DNA of 64,000 bases from positions 6,572,001-6,636,000 of the forward strand of contig JADKAF010000001.1 in the NCBI GenBank assembly GCA_016719295.1, in the 5' to 3' direction. Both the position numbers and the translations under genes were made by a program. The notes below the pieces were generated by a model that saw nothing but the letters and a program-made list of their open reading frames with translations, was not told the origin of the DNA and ran no database searches. Within the stretch, counting starts at the first letter, position 1. Each line of letters opens with the position of its first letter. Shown here piece by piece: positions 17,684 through 26,663 of this stretch. Origin of the DNA: Planctomycetota bacterium (GTDB lineage Bacteria; Planctomycetota; UBA1135; JADKAF01).

Positions 17684-17788
17684 CGCTCAGTGTGCGAGCA
17701 AGATCTGCTCGCGAACGGGCTGCAGCGCCATCAGGAGCTGCGCCAGCGGACATCGGAGAGGCTGTAGCATCGATTCTCGCTCAGCCTC

Positions 17789-18931
17789 TCAGAGTCCCAG
17801 CGTATCGAAGATGAGGGTGAGGATCGCCGTCGCGACGACGATCCCGATGATCCCGGAGACGACCGCGGAGGTGACGGCCTGGCCGACGGCGGAGGCGCTG
17901 CGACCGCAGCGCATGCCGTGATAGCAGCCCGCGAGCGCGATCCAGACGCCGAAGATCGTGCCGTGGACGAGACCGATCCAGAGCTGGTCGAGACCGACCG
18001 ACTCGAAGGTCTGCGTCAGATACTGGCGCGGGCCGATGCCCAGCATCGCGACTCCCACGACGAGGCCGCCCAGGATGCCCAGGAGATCCGCGTAGAGGCA
18101 GAGGAGCGGCGTCATGATCGCGAGCGAGAGCACGCGCGGCAGCACGAGGTACTCGTTCGGCGGGAGCCCCATCGTCTCCAGCGCATCGACCTCCTCGTTC
18201 ACCTGCATCGTGCCGATCTGCGCCGCGAAGGCGGCGCCGGTGCGCCCGGCGAGGATGATGCCCGTCATGATCGGGCCCATCACTCGCACCATGGAGATGC
18301 CCACCAGGCTCGCGACGTAGATCTCCGCGCCGAACATGCGGAGCTGCATCGAGCCCACGAACGCGAGGATCAAGCCGACCAGCACGTTGATGAGCGCGAC
18401 GATCCCGAGCGCCCCGGCGCCGGTCGCGTGGAGCTGCGTCCAGAGATCCGCGCGGCGGAAGCGCGCCCGAAAGGTCGCGAAACGCACGAGCGAGATCACC
18501 ACATCGCCCAGGAACGCGAGCGCACGCATGGTCGCCCGCTGCGCTTCGAGGACGACTCCGCCGATCGCGGCCAGGGGATTCGAGCGCGTCGTCTGCCGGC
18601 GCGCGCCACCGCGCTCCTCGACCTCGAGGGAGAGCGCGAGCAGGCGTTGCGCACCTTCGGGCAGACCGCTCGGATCGAGCTCGATCTTGCGCTCGCGGCA
18701 GGTATTGGCGAGCTGGAGCAGGAACGAGAGCAGCGAGCTGTCCCAGCGCTCGACCTCCCGGCCTTCGATCTCGAGGCGCGCGATCCCGCTCTCGAGCTCT
18801 CCCGCCAGCTCGGCGAAGCGCGGATGCTTCTCGTGGAGGCTCCACGAGCCGGCACAGCGGAGGATCAGGCGATCACCCGCGCGCTCGAAAGCGCAGCGCG
18901 CGGGGGCGGAGTTCGCTTCCAGGGGCGGCAA
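17789..18931 (-). CDS. MlaE-family lipid ABC permease with N-terminal STAS domain
   Basis: The last 260 residues form an MlaE permease with five or so membrane helices and the conserved stretches LVGISMVRVMGPIMTGIILA, GRTGAAFAAQIGTMQVNEE and DALETMGLPPNEYLVLPR. The first 110 residues are soluble and resemble a STAS domain (LILRCAGSW, WDSSLLSFLLQLANTC). In E. coli the STAS protein MlaB is separate and binds the ATPase; here it is fused to the permease, as in other bacteria lacking a separate mlaB. The start is a TTG at 18929-18931 without a clear ribosome-binding site. It is the first gene of the operon. The system presumably moves phospholipids between inner and outer membrane; direction cannot be inferred. 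Confidence 0.88.
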   Translation of the reverse strand: MPPLEANSAPARCAFERAGDRLILRCAGSWSLHEKHPRFAELAGELESGIARLEIEGREVERWDSSLLSFLLQLANTCRERKIELDPSGLPEGAQRLLALSLEVEERGGARRQTTRSNPLAAIGGVVLEAQRATMRALAFLGDVVISLVRFATFRARFRRADLWTQLHATGAGALGIVALINVLVGLILAFVGSMQLRMFGAEIYVASLVGISMVRVMGPIMTGIILAGRTGAAFAAQIGTMQVNEEVDALETMGLPPNEYLVLPRVLSLAIMTPLLCLYADLLGILGGLVVGVAMLGIGPRQYLTQTFESVGLDQLWIGLVHGTIFGVWIALAGCYHGMRCGRSASAVGQAVTSAVVSGIIGIVVATAILTLIFDTLGL

Positions 18932-19050
18932 GAGGGGGTCCCGAAGTGGAGAGGCGCCGAGGCAGAGGCGAGAGGCTCGCAGCTCGGCGCGACGACTTCA
19001 AGCGCGGCGCCGAGCTCGCGAGTGCTTCCGTTGCCGAGCGCCCCTCTCGT

Positions 19051-20628
19051 TCAGAACCAGAACGGCGTCTCGACCTGGATCTGGATCTTGCCCTTCACGA
19101 GCTTGCCGGAGCCGTCGTCGGCGAAGACCTCGACCGTCACCTTGTCCGTGCAGACCACCGGCAGCCAGAAGATCGACGCGGTCTGCGGATCGAACTGCAT
19201 GCCTTGCGGCATCTCGCCCACGGTGTAGGTCAGCGTATCTCCGTCCGCGTCATAGGCGCGGAGCGGGATGACGATCGGAACCCCGACCAGCCCCTGGACC
19301 TTCTTCAGCTTCTGGAAGACGGGGTTCTTGTTCTTCGCCGGATCCGTGTCGGCGGCCTTCACGTTGATCTTCCACTTCAGGATCTTCGGATTGTCGATCC
19401 CGTCCGTCACGCTGATCTCGAGCGTGTAGCTGCCCTCGACGGTCGGCATCCAGGAGAAGGTCGGCGGGTTCGAAGCGCCGTTGTACGTGGAGCCGTCGGG
19501 CTGGCTCACGAGCGCGTAGATCAAGTTCTCCGTGTTCACGTCGGTCGCCAGGATCGGGAACGCGATCTCGTCTCCGGGATAGCACGTCGTGTTGTAGGTG
19601 GAGCTCACGGTCTTGAACGACTTCACGTTCGTCGCGACGGGCGTCGTCGTCGTCGCCGCGAGCACGCGGAAGCGATCGCCCTTCAGCTCGCACACCGGGT
19701 CCTGCACCAGGCCCCGGTACAGCTTGCCGTCGAAGCGCAGCGCGAGGGGCTCGCCTCCGGGCACCAAGTTCACGGCCAGGAAGAACTGATCTTCTTCGCC
19801 GCTGCCGGGGTAGTCGGTGTAGATGTCGGTCACCGCGGGGGACTGCGTCGGGTCGATGGTCCAGAGGGCGCCATCGAAGCGCAGAGCGAAGAGGCGGCGA
19901 TTCGCCGGATCCTGGATCAGCTTCGTGTAGCGCTCGGGAGCGGTCCCGTCGGGCAGGTCGGCGACGAACTCGCCATCCACCGCGCTGCCGTTCTCGACGT
20001 AGCGCACGATGCCGTCGCGTCGCAGGCAGTAGATGCGATCGACCGCGTCGTCGTAGAAGAACGAGATCCACTGCTCGCTATCGGTGCTCGCGTCACCCGG
20101 AAGATCCCAGACCTCGGTGCCGCTCGCGTTGCGGTAGATCCTGCCATCGTTCCGCAGCGCGTACTTGTCGCCCTCGTGGTAGAGGAAGTCCTGGAAGATC
20201 TTGCCGCTGCCGCTCGGCAGGTCGTAGAGCACGTCGCCGTTCTGGCCGGTGCGCCCGTTGTAGTCGAGAGCGAAGACGTCGCCGCCCGGTGACACGGCGA
20301 TGCGGAACCAGTACGCGTCGTTCAGCGGGAGCTTGGGATCGAGGCGCACGCCGTTCTTGTAGACGAGCCCGTCCAGGCGGAGGTGGTACTGGTCCGGTCC
20401 CAGGATCGCTTGATCGATCCACTCCTCTTCCTGCACGTAGGCCACGCCGGCGCGCACGTCGAAGTCCGACGGCAACGAGTAGAACTGCGTGTCGTTGGCG
20501 AGGACTTTCCCGTAGCCGTTCATCGAGAAGAGGTAGAGCTGCGCGTCGGCGGCGCAGGAGAGGACACCGAGAGCCAAGCCGGCTGTGGTGCTGCGGAAGA
20601 TGGCGCTGCGGAAGAAAGGGCTAGCCAC
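19051..20628 (-). CDS. Secreted propeller-like protein with C-terminal Ig-like domains
   Basis: A signal peptide (cleavage near SCAADA) precedes about 300 residues with at least five copies of an LRxDGxxY-type motif spaced 40-60 residues apart: HLRLDGLVYKNG, ALRNDGRIYRNA, CLRRDGIVRYVENG, ALRFDGALWTID and ALRFDGKLYRG. This spacing suggests blades of a beta-propeller. The last 170 residues look like two immunoglobulin/cadherin-like domains (PTFSWMPTVEGSYTLEISVTDG; IPLRAYDADGDTLTYTV; FDPQTASIFWLPV), as in putative-Ig repeats that bind carbohydrate or protein. The start is the GTG at 20626-20628, with GAGGAA 7 nt upstream. It is expected outside the cytoplasm; function unknown. Confidence 0.7.
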   Translation of the reverse strand: MASPFFRSAIFRSTTAGLALGVLSCAADAQLYLFSMNGYGKVLANDTQFYSLPSDFDVRAGVAYVQEEEWIDQAILGPDQYHLRLDGLVYKNGVRLDPKLPLNDAYWFRIAVSPGGDVFALDYNGRTGQNGDVLYDLPSGSGKIFQDFLYHEGDKYALRNDGRIYRNASGTEVWDLPGDASTDSEQWISFFYDDAVDRIYCLRRDGIVRYVENGSAVDGEFVADLPDGTAPERYTKLIQDPANRRLFALRFDGALWTIDPTQSPAVTDIYTDYPGSGEEDQFFLAVNLVPGGEPLALRFDGKLYRGLVQDPVCELKGDRFRVLAATTTTPVATNVKSFKTVSSTYNTTCYPGDEIAFPILATDVNTENLIYALVSQPDGSTYNGASNPPTFSWMPTVEGSYTLEISVTDGIDNPKILKWKINVKAADTDPAKNKNPVFQKLKKVQGLVGVPIVIPLRAYDADGDTLTYTVGEMPQGMQFDPQTASIFWLPVVCTDKVTVEVFADDGSGKLVKGKIQIQVETPFWF

Positions 20629-20845
20629 GATCGCGTTCCTCGAAAGAAGCCAACTGCGGCGCTCCGGGACGGAGAACGGAGCACTCGCGGGACAAGGGCA
20701 TGATCGGTGGGCTCGCGGCCGATCGCAATCGCCTCTTCGGGCCAGGGCGTCGGGTCCGCCCGGGACCTCGCGGCGATCGGCGCGAGAGCGCCCTTGCGCC
20801 GCATGGTGCGCGCGGCATGATCCGCCCTAGCTCCTGGAGGTGCGC

Positions 20846-21745
20846 TTGGGCTGGATCTTGGGCGTCGACGCGGGCGGTTCGAAGTGCGCGGCGGTCGCGG
20901 TCGATGCGAGCGCCGCGGAGCGCGGTCGCGGCATCGCTGGCCCGGGCAATCCGAATGGCGTCGGCTTCGAGGCCGCCTCGCGCGAGCTGTGGTCGAGCTG
21001 CGCGCAGGCGATCGCCGCCGCGGGAGGCGGCGCGATCGAGCGCGTCGGCGTCGGCTTCGCCGGCGGGGGCTCCCCGCGCGCGCGAGCGACGCTCGCGCGC
21101 GAGCTCGCCACGCTCCTCCCCGGGGTTCCGCTCTTCCTCTGCAGCGATCTCGAATGCGGTCTCGAGGGCGCCTTCGGAGGAGCGGCGGGCATCCTCGTCG
21201 TCGCCGGCACGGGCTCCTCGGCGCTCGGCGGCGACGGAAGCGGTCGCACGCAGCGCGCGGGCGGCTACGGTCCGCGACTCGGCGACGAGGGCTCGGGCTA
21301 CTGGATCGCGACGCGCGCGCTCGCGCTCGCGCTCGAGGCGCCGCCGCTGGAAGGCGAGCGCTTGCTCGCGTTCTTCCGCGAGCACTTCGCCGTCGAAGCG
21401 GACCTCGATCTCCCGAGCGCCTTCCATCGCGCGGCCGATCGGCCGGCGCAGATCGCCGCGCTCGCCGCGCCCCTGATCGAGCGCAGCGGCGCCGAGCCGC
21501 TGCTCGCGCGCGTGCTCGACGAGGCCGCCGCGCATCTCGCGGAGCTGGCCGTGCGCTGCGCGAGGCCGTTCGAGCTCCGCGCTCCGCGCATCGCGTGCAT
21601 CGGCGGCCTCCTCGGTGCGCGCTCGCCGCTCCGCGCGCGCTTCGCGCGCGCGGTCGCGCAAGTCCTGCCGGGCTCCGAGCTCACCGATCCCGCACGCTCA
21701 CCCGAGTGGGGCGCCGCGCAGCTCGCGCGGAAGGCCGCGCTTTAG
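20846..21745 (+). CDS. BadF/BadG-type ATPase, probable N-acetylglucosamine kinase
   Basis: This 299-residue protein belongs to the BadF/BadG/BcrA/BcrD family of the ASKHA fold. The phosphate-1 motif is ILGVDAGGSKC at the N-terminus, the phosphate-2 motif is GILVVAGTGSSALG, and the catalytic-region stretch GGYGPRLGDEGSGYWI is typical of GlcNAc and glucosamine kinases. The adenosine motif is ACIGGLLGA near residue 255. It would phosphorylate an amino sugar released from peptidoglycan or chitin. I prefer the TTG at 20846 because GGAGG lies 5 nt upstream; the GTG at 20840 overlaps that site. A murQ gene lies 10 kb downstream. A terminator overlaps the stop codon. Confidence 0.78.
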   Translation: MGWILGVDAGGSKCAAVAVDASAAERGRGIAGPGNPNGVGFEAASRELWSSCAQAIAAAGGGAIERVGVGFAGGGSPRARATLARELATLLPGVPLFLCSDLECGLEGAFGGAAGILVVAGTGSSALGGDGSGRTQRAGGYGPRLGDEGSGYWIATRALALALEAPPLEGERLLAFFREHFAVEADLDLPSAFHRAADRPAQIAALAAPLIERSGAEPLLARVLDEAAAHLAELAVRCARPFELRAPRIACIGGLLGARSPLRARFARAVAQVLPGSELTDPARSPEWGAAQLARKAAL

Positions 21746-21760
21746 CGCGCGGCCCTTTTC
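21733..21760 (+). terminator. Intrinsic terminator overlapping the kinase stop codon
   Basis: Arms GGCCGCGC (21733-21740) and GCGCGGCC (21747-21754) flank a six-base loop containing the TAG stop, followed by CTTTT. It ends the kinase transcript before the convergent apaG-thiC unit. It is one of the few hairpins here with a T run. Confidence 0.72.
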
Positions 21761-21798
21761 GCCTCGCGGTCTAGAGCGCGGCCCATCGAGCCTCGCGC

Positions 21799-22206
21799 TC
21801 AGACCGCGTCGCCGGCGCCGACCTCTTGCGGCAGCAGGAGGAAGCGCGCGATCGCGGCATCGAAGCTGCGCCCGTCGTCGCGGCGCATCTGATAGCTGCC
21901 TTCCATCGTGCCCCAGGGCGTCTCGAGCGGGACCGAGCTCGTGTACTCGAACTCCTGCCCCGGCTCGAGCCGCGGCTGCTTGCCGACGACGCCCTCGCCG
22001 CGCACGTCGCGGCGGCGGTGCTCGGCGTCCAGCACGATCCAATGGCGCGAGACGAGCTGGGCCGGCTCCTCGCCCACGTTCTCCAGGCGAATGCGATAGA
22101 CGAAGAGATAGTGCCCTTGGTCCGGGCTCGACTCTCCAGCGAGGTAGCGCGCCTTCGCGGTGACGCGGATGCCCTCGGTGGTCGCCTGGGATTGGGATTC
22201 GCGCAC
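21799..22206 (-). CDS. apaG: ApaG-domain protein
   Basis: The 135-residue protein is a single ApaG (FN3-like) domain. Diagnostic stretches are VTAKARYLAGESSP, YRIRLENVGEEPAQLVSRHW, VVGKQPRLEPGQEFEY and SYQM. ApaG is linked to Mg2+/Co2+ resistance and pyrophosphate binding, but its role remains unclear. The start is the GTG at 22204-22206, with GGAGGAAG about 8-10 nt upstream; a far longer open frame exists but is out-of-frame thiC. It lies 23 bp downstream of thiC on the same strand and is probably co-transcribed from the riboswitch-controlled promoter. Confidence 0.87.
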   Translation of the reverse strand: MRESQSQATTEGIRVTAKARYLAGESSPDQGHYLFVYRIRLENVGEEPAQLVSRHWIVLDAEHRRRDVRGEGVVGKQPRLEPGQEFEYTSSVPLETPWGTMEGSYQMRRDDGRSFDAAIARFLLLPQEVGAGDAV

Positions 22207-22229
22207 GGGGGAACTTCCTCCGGCGGCGC

Positions 22230-24044
22230 TCAGCCGCCGACCTCCTGAACCTGCTTCGCGGTCTCCGCATCGGCGACATCGCTGTGGCATGCGGCCTTGT
22301 CGCCCTTGGCGGCGCCGACCGCCTTCGCGGTCTTCGCGGCGAGGGCATGGATCTCGGCGGGGGAGAGCACGCCGCGTTTCTCGAGCACTTCGCGCTGCGT
22401 CGGGGTCAGCGCCGCGCTCTTCTTCGCCTGATCCCAAGCGTAGTCCGCGCTCTTGCCGCTCGCGAACTGCTGGATCTCCTTCGAGATGCGCACCGAGCAC
22501 CAGTCGTGCCCGCACATCGCGCAGAAGTCGGTGTCTACGTCGAGATCCTCGTCGTGCAGCGCGCGCGCCGTGTCGGGGTCGAACGAAAGCTCGAAGTGCT
22601 TCTGCCAGTTGAGCGCCGCTCGAGCCATCGTGAGCTCGTCGTCGCGGTCGCGCGTCCCGGGGATGCCGAGCGCCACGTCGGCCGCGTGCGCGGCGATCTT
22701 GTAGGCGATGCAGCCCTGCTTCACGTCGTCCTTCTTCGGGAGACCCAAGTGCTCCTTCGGCGTCACGTAGCACAGCATGCTCGCGCCGTGGAACGCGGCG
22801 GAGGTGGCGCCGATGCAGCTCGTGATGTGGTCGTAGCCGGGGAAGATGTCCGTGACCAGGGGCCCGAGGACGTAGAAGGGCGCGCCGTGGCAGAGCTGCC
22901 GCTGCAGCTTCATGTTGTATTCGATCTGGTCGAAGGGCACGTGGCCGGGGCCCTCGACCATCACCTGCACGCCCTGGCGCCACGCGCGCTCGGTGAGCTT
23001 GCCGAGCTCGACCAACTCGCCGAGCTGGGCCGCGTCCGAGGCATCGGCCAGGCCGCCCGGGCGCAGGCCGTCGCCGATCGAGAAGGTGACGTCGTAGCGC
23101 CGCATCACCTCGCAGATCCGCTCCCAGCCGGTGTTCATCAGGTTCTCGCGCTCGTGGTGGAGCATCCACTTTGCGAGGAGGGAGCCGCCGCGGGAGACGA
23201 CGCCGATCAGGCGCTTCTGGAGCAGGGGCAAGTGCTCGTACAGCACGCCCGCGTGGATCGTGAAGTAGTCGACGCCCTGGCGCGCCTGGTGCTCGAGCGT
23301 CGCGAGGACGATCTCCTCGCTGAGATCCTCGATCTTGCGGCCGAGGATCATCGAGTAGATCGGCACGGTGCCGATCGGCACCGTGCTCGCGCGGACGATG
23401 GCCTCGCGCGTCGCGTCGAGGTTCCCGCCGGTCGAGAGATCCATCACCGTGTCGGCGCCCCAGCGCTCGGCCCAGCGCAGCTTCTCGACCTCCTCCTCGG
23501 TGCCCGAGGACACCGGAGATGCACCCATGTTCGCGTTGATCTTCGTGCGCGAGGCGCGGCCGATCGCCATCGGATCGAGCCGGTAGCCCAAGTGGATCTT
23601 GTTCGCCGGGATCACCATGCGGCCCGCGGCGACCTCGTCGCGCACCTGCTCCGCGCTGAGATGCCCTTCGCGCTCGGCGACGCGGCGCATCTCGGGCGTG
23701 ATCGTGCCCAAGCGCGCGTGCTCGAGCTGCGTCACCGGCGTGAACCCGCTCGGCGCGGTGCAGAATCCGTTCGCGCCGCGCACCCAGCCTGCGGGGAGGA
23801 AGTCCCAGGCCGTCCGCTCCGAGGGCTCGGGCATCCCCGGCGTGTCGGGGGAGGAGTAGGAGCGCGGACCGCCGACGTCGGCGGCGCGGGCGAAGCTGCC
23901 GGGGTTCGTGCCGCGGCCGAGGCGCGCGGGGTTCGGCGCGCCCTGCAGCGGCAATCGGTAGGAGGTGTGCGGCAGCGCGTAGGGAGGCTGCGCCGCAGCG
24001 CGCGCGTGAGAGCCGTTCGAGTGGGAGTCGTGCGTGTCGGACAT
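22230..24044 (-). CDS. thiC: Phosphomethylpyrimidine synthase ThiC
   Basis: ThiC is a radical-SAM enzyme that turns aminoimidazole ribotide into the hydroxymethylpyrimidine phosphate of thiamine. The 604-residue protein has the full family core, including NKIHLGYRLDPMAIGR, KINANMGASPVSSG, DTVMDLSTGGNLD, YFTIHAG, SIGDGLRPGGLADA, MVEGPGHVPFDQIEYNM and the C-terminal [4Fe-4S] motif CAMCGHDWC (C-x2-C-x4-C). The N-terminus has a 70-residue low-complexity leader typical of many ThiC proteins, and the last 30 residues are an extra Ala/Lys-rich tail. The ATG at 24042-24044 is preceded by GAGGAAGG. A TPP riboswitch lies 68 bp upstream, so expression should fall when thiamine pyrophosphate is abundant. 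apaG follows. Confidence 0.97.
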   Translation of the reverse strand: MSDTHDSHSNGSHARAAAQPPYALPHTSYRLPLQGAPNPARLGRGTNPGSFARAADVGGPRSYSSPDTPGMPEPSERTAWDFLPAGWVRGANGFCTAPSGFTPVTQLEHARLGTITPEMRRVAEREGHLSAEQVRDEVAAGRMVIPANKIHLGYRLDPMAIGRASRTKINANMGASPVSSGTEEEVEKLRWAERWGADTVMDLSTGGNLDATREAIVRASTVPIGTVPIYSMILGRKIEDLSEEIVLATLEHQARQGVDYFTIHAGVLYEHLPLLQKRLIGVVSRGGSLLAKWMLHHERENLMNTGWERICEVMRRYDVTFSIGDGLRPGGLADASDAAQLGELVELGKLTERAWRQGVQVMVEGPGHVPFDQIEYNMKLQRQLCHGAPFYVLGPLVTDIFPGYDHITSCIGATSAAFHGASMLCYVTPKEHLGLPKKDDVKQGCIAYKIAAHAADVALGIPGTRDRDDELTMARAALNWQKHFELSFDPDTARALHDEDLDVDTDFCAMCGHDWCSVRISKEIQQFASGKSADYAWDQAKKSAALTPTQREVLEKRGVLSPAEIHALAAKTAKAVGAAKGDKAACHSDVADAETAKQVQEVGG

Positions 24045-24111
24045 GGCGGCTTCCTTCCTCGCGGGAGGAACGTTCTTCGGAAGCTCGCCCGGAGGGGAAG
24101 AGCGAGGTCGC

Positions 24112-24190
24112 TTTCCTACGCCGGTGCGAACCGGATCAGGTTCCGCGGGTGCTTCTCAGCGAGCGAAGAACGAAGCCGTGCTCCGAACCC
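24112..24190 (-). promoter_or_regulatory. TPP riboswitch (THI element) upstream of thiC
   Basis: On the minus strand the segment reads in order: TTCGGAGCACGG (P1/P2 side), GCTGAGAAGCACCCGCG (the CUGAGA pyrimidine-binding element), GAACCTGATCCGGTT (ACCUGAUC pyrophosphate-helix element) and GGCGTAGGAAAG (GCGUAGGGAA-type closing element). This order and spacing match the TPP aptamer. The leader then runs to the thiC start. Whether it acts on transcription or translation is not evident; the GGAAGG before thiC lies about 70 nt away. Confidence 0.92.
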
Positions 24191-24242
24191 GCCCGCGCCC
24201 CGAGCGATCCAGGCCGCAAGCTAAGCCTCGCGGCACGGCCTT

Positions 24243-25721
24243 TCAACCGCGCGGATCGGCTTCCGCGGACGATCGCTCCCACGGCGGCGCGGTGAGCCGG
24301 CGCTTCAAGTCCGCGCTGCGCGCGACCCGCGTCCCCGCGGCGGGTGGCGCGTCGTGCGCGCGATCCCAGAGCTGGCAGGTCACCTGCTTGTGGCGCTGGT
24401 CGAGCGCCTCGCAGTAGTTCGTGTACTTGCAGCGCCGCACCGCGGCACCCGCTCCCGCGCGCACCTTCGCCGACCAATCGGGGTCGGCGAGCGACGCGCG
24501 CGCCATGCCGACCAGGTCGCAGGCACCGCTCGCGAGCGCGCTCTCGGCGAGGTCGAAGGTGCCGATGCCTCCGGCGGCGACGATCGGGGTCGAGAGGCCA
24601 GCGCTCCGGAGGTGCGCGCGGATCGCCGCGGCGTGCGCGAGGTTCCGGCCGAACGGCGTACCCGGCCGCACGTGCACCGTCGGCATGCACTCGTGCCCGC
24701 TCGGTCCCGTGTACGGATAGGCCGCCTCGCCGACCTTCGGCTGCGTCGCGTCCTCGAACTTGCCGCCGCGCGAGAGCGAGAGGAAGTCGAGGCCCGCTCG
24801 CGCGAGCTCCGCGGCGTAGAAGAGCGCGTCCTCGAGGCGGCTCCCGCCGTCGATGATCTCGTCGGAGAGGATGCGCGCGCCGAGCGCGAAGTCGCTGCCG
24901 ACCTCGCGGCGCGCGGCCGCGAGCACCTCGAGCGGCAAGCGCACGCGCTCACGCGGCGAGCCGCCGTAGCCGTCGCTCCGCTCGTTCCGGCGCGAGAGGA
25001 AGGACGCCATCGTGTACGCGTGCGCGTAATGCAGCTCGACGCCGTCGAAGCCCGCTTCGCGCGCGCGTCGCGCCGCCCCGGCGAAGAGCGGTGGGAGCGC
25101 TCGCGGCAGATCGGCGACATGCGGCAGGTGGAGATCGTTCACCGTCTCGCGCGCGCCGTGCGTGAGCTCTTGGAGCTCGCGCGGGGAGAGGACGCTCTCC
25201 AGCTCCGGAGCGGAGAGCTCGAGCAGCGCGCGGCGCGCGCTCGGCTCGTCGGTGACCGGGCGAGCGAGCTTCTGCAGCGCCGCGACGTGGGCGTCGCGCA
25301 AGACGAGGAACTCACCCAGGAAACGCTCTGAGGCGACGCGCCGGCGGATGCGCAGGAAGTCGATCACCTGGAGGAAGAGGCGCGTCTCGCCTTCCGAAGC
25401 GCGGTGCACGACCTCGACGAGCTCGCGCAGCCCCGGCACGAAACGCTCGTGACCGATCCGCAGCAGCGGACCGCTCGGCACGTCGCGGATGCCCGTGGCC
25501 TCGACGACGATCGCGCCGGGCTTGCCGCGCGCGAAGCGCTCGTACCAGTCGAGCACCTGCGGCGTGACGAAGCCATCCTCCGTCGCGCGCCACGGGACCA
25601 TCGCGGGGATCCACGTGCGCGTGCGGAGCTCCAGCGCGCCCAGGCGCAGCGGAGCGAAGAGGGCGCTCTGCTCGGCCGCGGCGGCGCTGGGCCAGGTCGA
25701 GGGCGGGAGAGGATGTGGCAA
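24243..25721 (-). CDS. NADH:flavin oxidoreductase, Old Yellow Enzyme family
   Basis: The 492-residue protein is an OYE-type TIM barrel. It shows LFAPLRLGALELRTRTWIPAM at the N-terminus, a substrate/FMN region with GFDGVELHYAHAYTMASFLS, the stretch NERSDGYGGSPRERVRLPLEV, and the FMN-phosphate site IVAAGGIG ... LVGMARASLADPDW. A cysteine group follows (CKYTNYC and CQLWD), reminiscent of but not identical to the [4Fe-4S] site of 2,4-dienoyl-CoA reductases; no second flavin domain is present. It probably reduces an activated alkene using FMN and NAD(P)H; the substrate is unknown. The start is a TTG at 25719-25721, the only candidate in that stretch. It lies 45 bp after the esterase and may be co-transcribed with it. 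Confidence 0.8.
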   Translation of the reverse strand: MPHPLPPSTWPSAAAAEQSALFAPLRLGALELRTRTWIPAMVPWRATEDGFVTPQVLDWYERFARGKPGAIVVEATGIRDVPSGPLLRIGHERFVPGLRELVEVVHRASEGETRLFLQVIDFLRIRRRVASERFLGEFLVLRDAHVAALQKLARPVTDEPSARRALLELSAPELESVLSPRELQELTHGARETVNDLHLPHVADLPRALPPLFAGAARRAREAGFDGVELHYAHAYTMASFLSRRNERSDGYGGSPRERVRLPLEVLAAARREVGSDFALGARILSDEIIDGGSRLEDALFYAAELARAGLDFLSLSRGGKFEDATQPKVGEAAYPYTGPSGHECMPTVHVRPGTPFGRNLAHAAAIRAHLRSAGLSTPIVAAGGIGTFDLAESALASGACDLVGMARASLADPDWSAKVRAGAGAAVRRCKYTNYCEALDQRHKQVTCQLWDRAHDAPPAAGTRVARSADLKRRLTAPPWERSSAEADPRG

Positions 25722-25766
25722 CGGATCGAGGCGCAGCGCCGGCTCGCGCCGCGCGCGCGCCGCTCG

Positions 25767-26474
25767 TCAGACGTAGCGCGGCAAGTGCTGCCGCCAGAAG
25801 GGCCAGTCGTGCCCGAACACCCCCGGCCACCACTCGCAGCGATGGCGGATGCCGCGCTTGGCGAGCATCTCGACGAAGAGGCGATTCTTCTCGAAGAGCG
25901 AGTCGAGCTCGCCCGTCGCCACGACGAGGTCCACCTGCGCCAAGCGGCGCACCCATTCGTCGTTCAGGTTGGGCAGGTACGCGGTCGGGCTGTGGAAGTA
26001 GCAGAGCTCGTCCCAGTAGCCGTCGAGGAACGACTTGATGTCGAAGACGCCGGAGAACGCGATGCAGCGATCGACGAGCTCGGGATGACGGCAAGCGAAG
26101 TTCGTCGCGTGATAGGCGCCGAACGAGGCGCCGTAGACGTGCACGCGAGGACGACCGGAGCGCTGCTGCGCGTGGGGGACGAGCTCGTTCGCGAGGTAGC
26201 GATCGTAGAGATCCTGCACGCGGATGCGCTCGGAAGGGTGCCGCTCCTTGGCGTAGAGCCCATGCTTGTCGACGGTCGAGACGCAGACGAGCTGGAGGTG
26301 CCCTTCATCGACCTTCTGCTCGAGGGCCGCGCAGAGCTGGAAGTCCTCGTTCTCGGTACACGAGCCCATCGAGGTCGGGAAGATCACCAGAGGCTGGCCG
26401 CGCTCGCCGAACCAGACCAGGTCCATCGGGCAGCCAAGCGTGGGGGAGTCCCAGCGGTAGGCGTCGCGCTTCAT
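25767..26474 (-). CDS. Esterase-like alpha/beta hydrolase divergent to the amidoligase operon
   Basis: This 235-residue protein is an alpha/beta hydrolase of the putative-esterase (esterase D/PHB depolymerase-like) type. The nucleophile elbow is GASFGAYHA (Ser about residue 116). Candidate acid and base are Asp in VVATGELDSLFE and His in WPGVFGHDWPFW. It has no signal peptide. It begins 189 bp from the ATP-grasp gene on the opposite strand. From memory, similar small hydrolases recur beside RimK-like ATP-grasp and GCS2-type ligases in other bacteria, where they were suggested to trim or transfer the ligase products. The ATG at 26474 opens the protein directly. Function is inferred only from fold and context. 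Confidence 0.72.
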   Translation of the reverse strand: MKRDAYRWDSPTLGCPMDLVWFGERGQPLVIFPTSMGSCTENEDFQLCAALEQKVDEGHLQLVCVSTVDKHGLYAKERHPSERIRVQDLYDRYLANELVPHAQQRSGRPRVHVYGASFGAYHATNFACRHPELVDRCIAFSGVFDIKSFLDGYWDELCYFHSPTAYLPNLNDEWVRRLAQVDLVVATGELDSLFEKNRLFVEMLAKRGIRHRCEWWPGVFGHDWPFWRQHLPRYV

Positions 26475-26663
26475 CGGATCTCCAGCGGGGGCGGTCGTGC
26501 GGGGCCGTGCGGGCCGCTTGGGCCGTTCGCGTGGGGGGGCCGGCGCGCCTTCTTCACCCGGTGCGCTGGACGCGGCCCCCTTCGGCGGGCTCCAATACGC
26601 GGCTGCTTACCACGGAAACGACGACTTGCAAAGGCCGCGCCACCGCGCGGGACGACGGCAGCC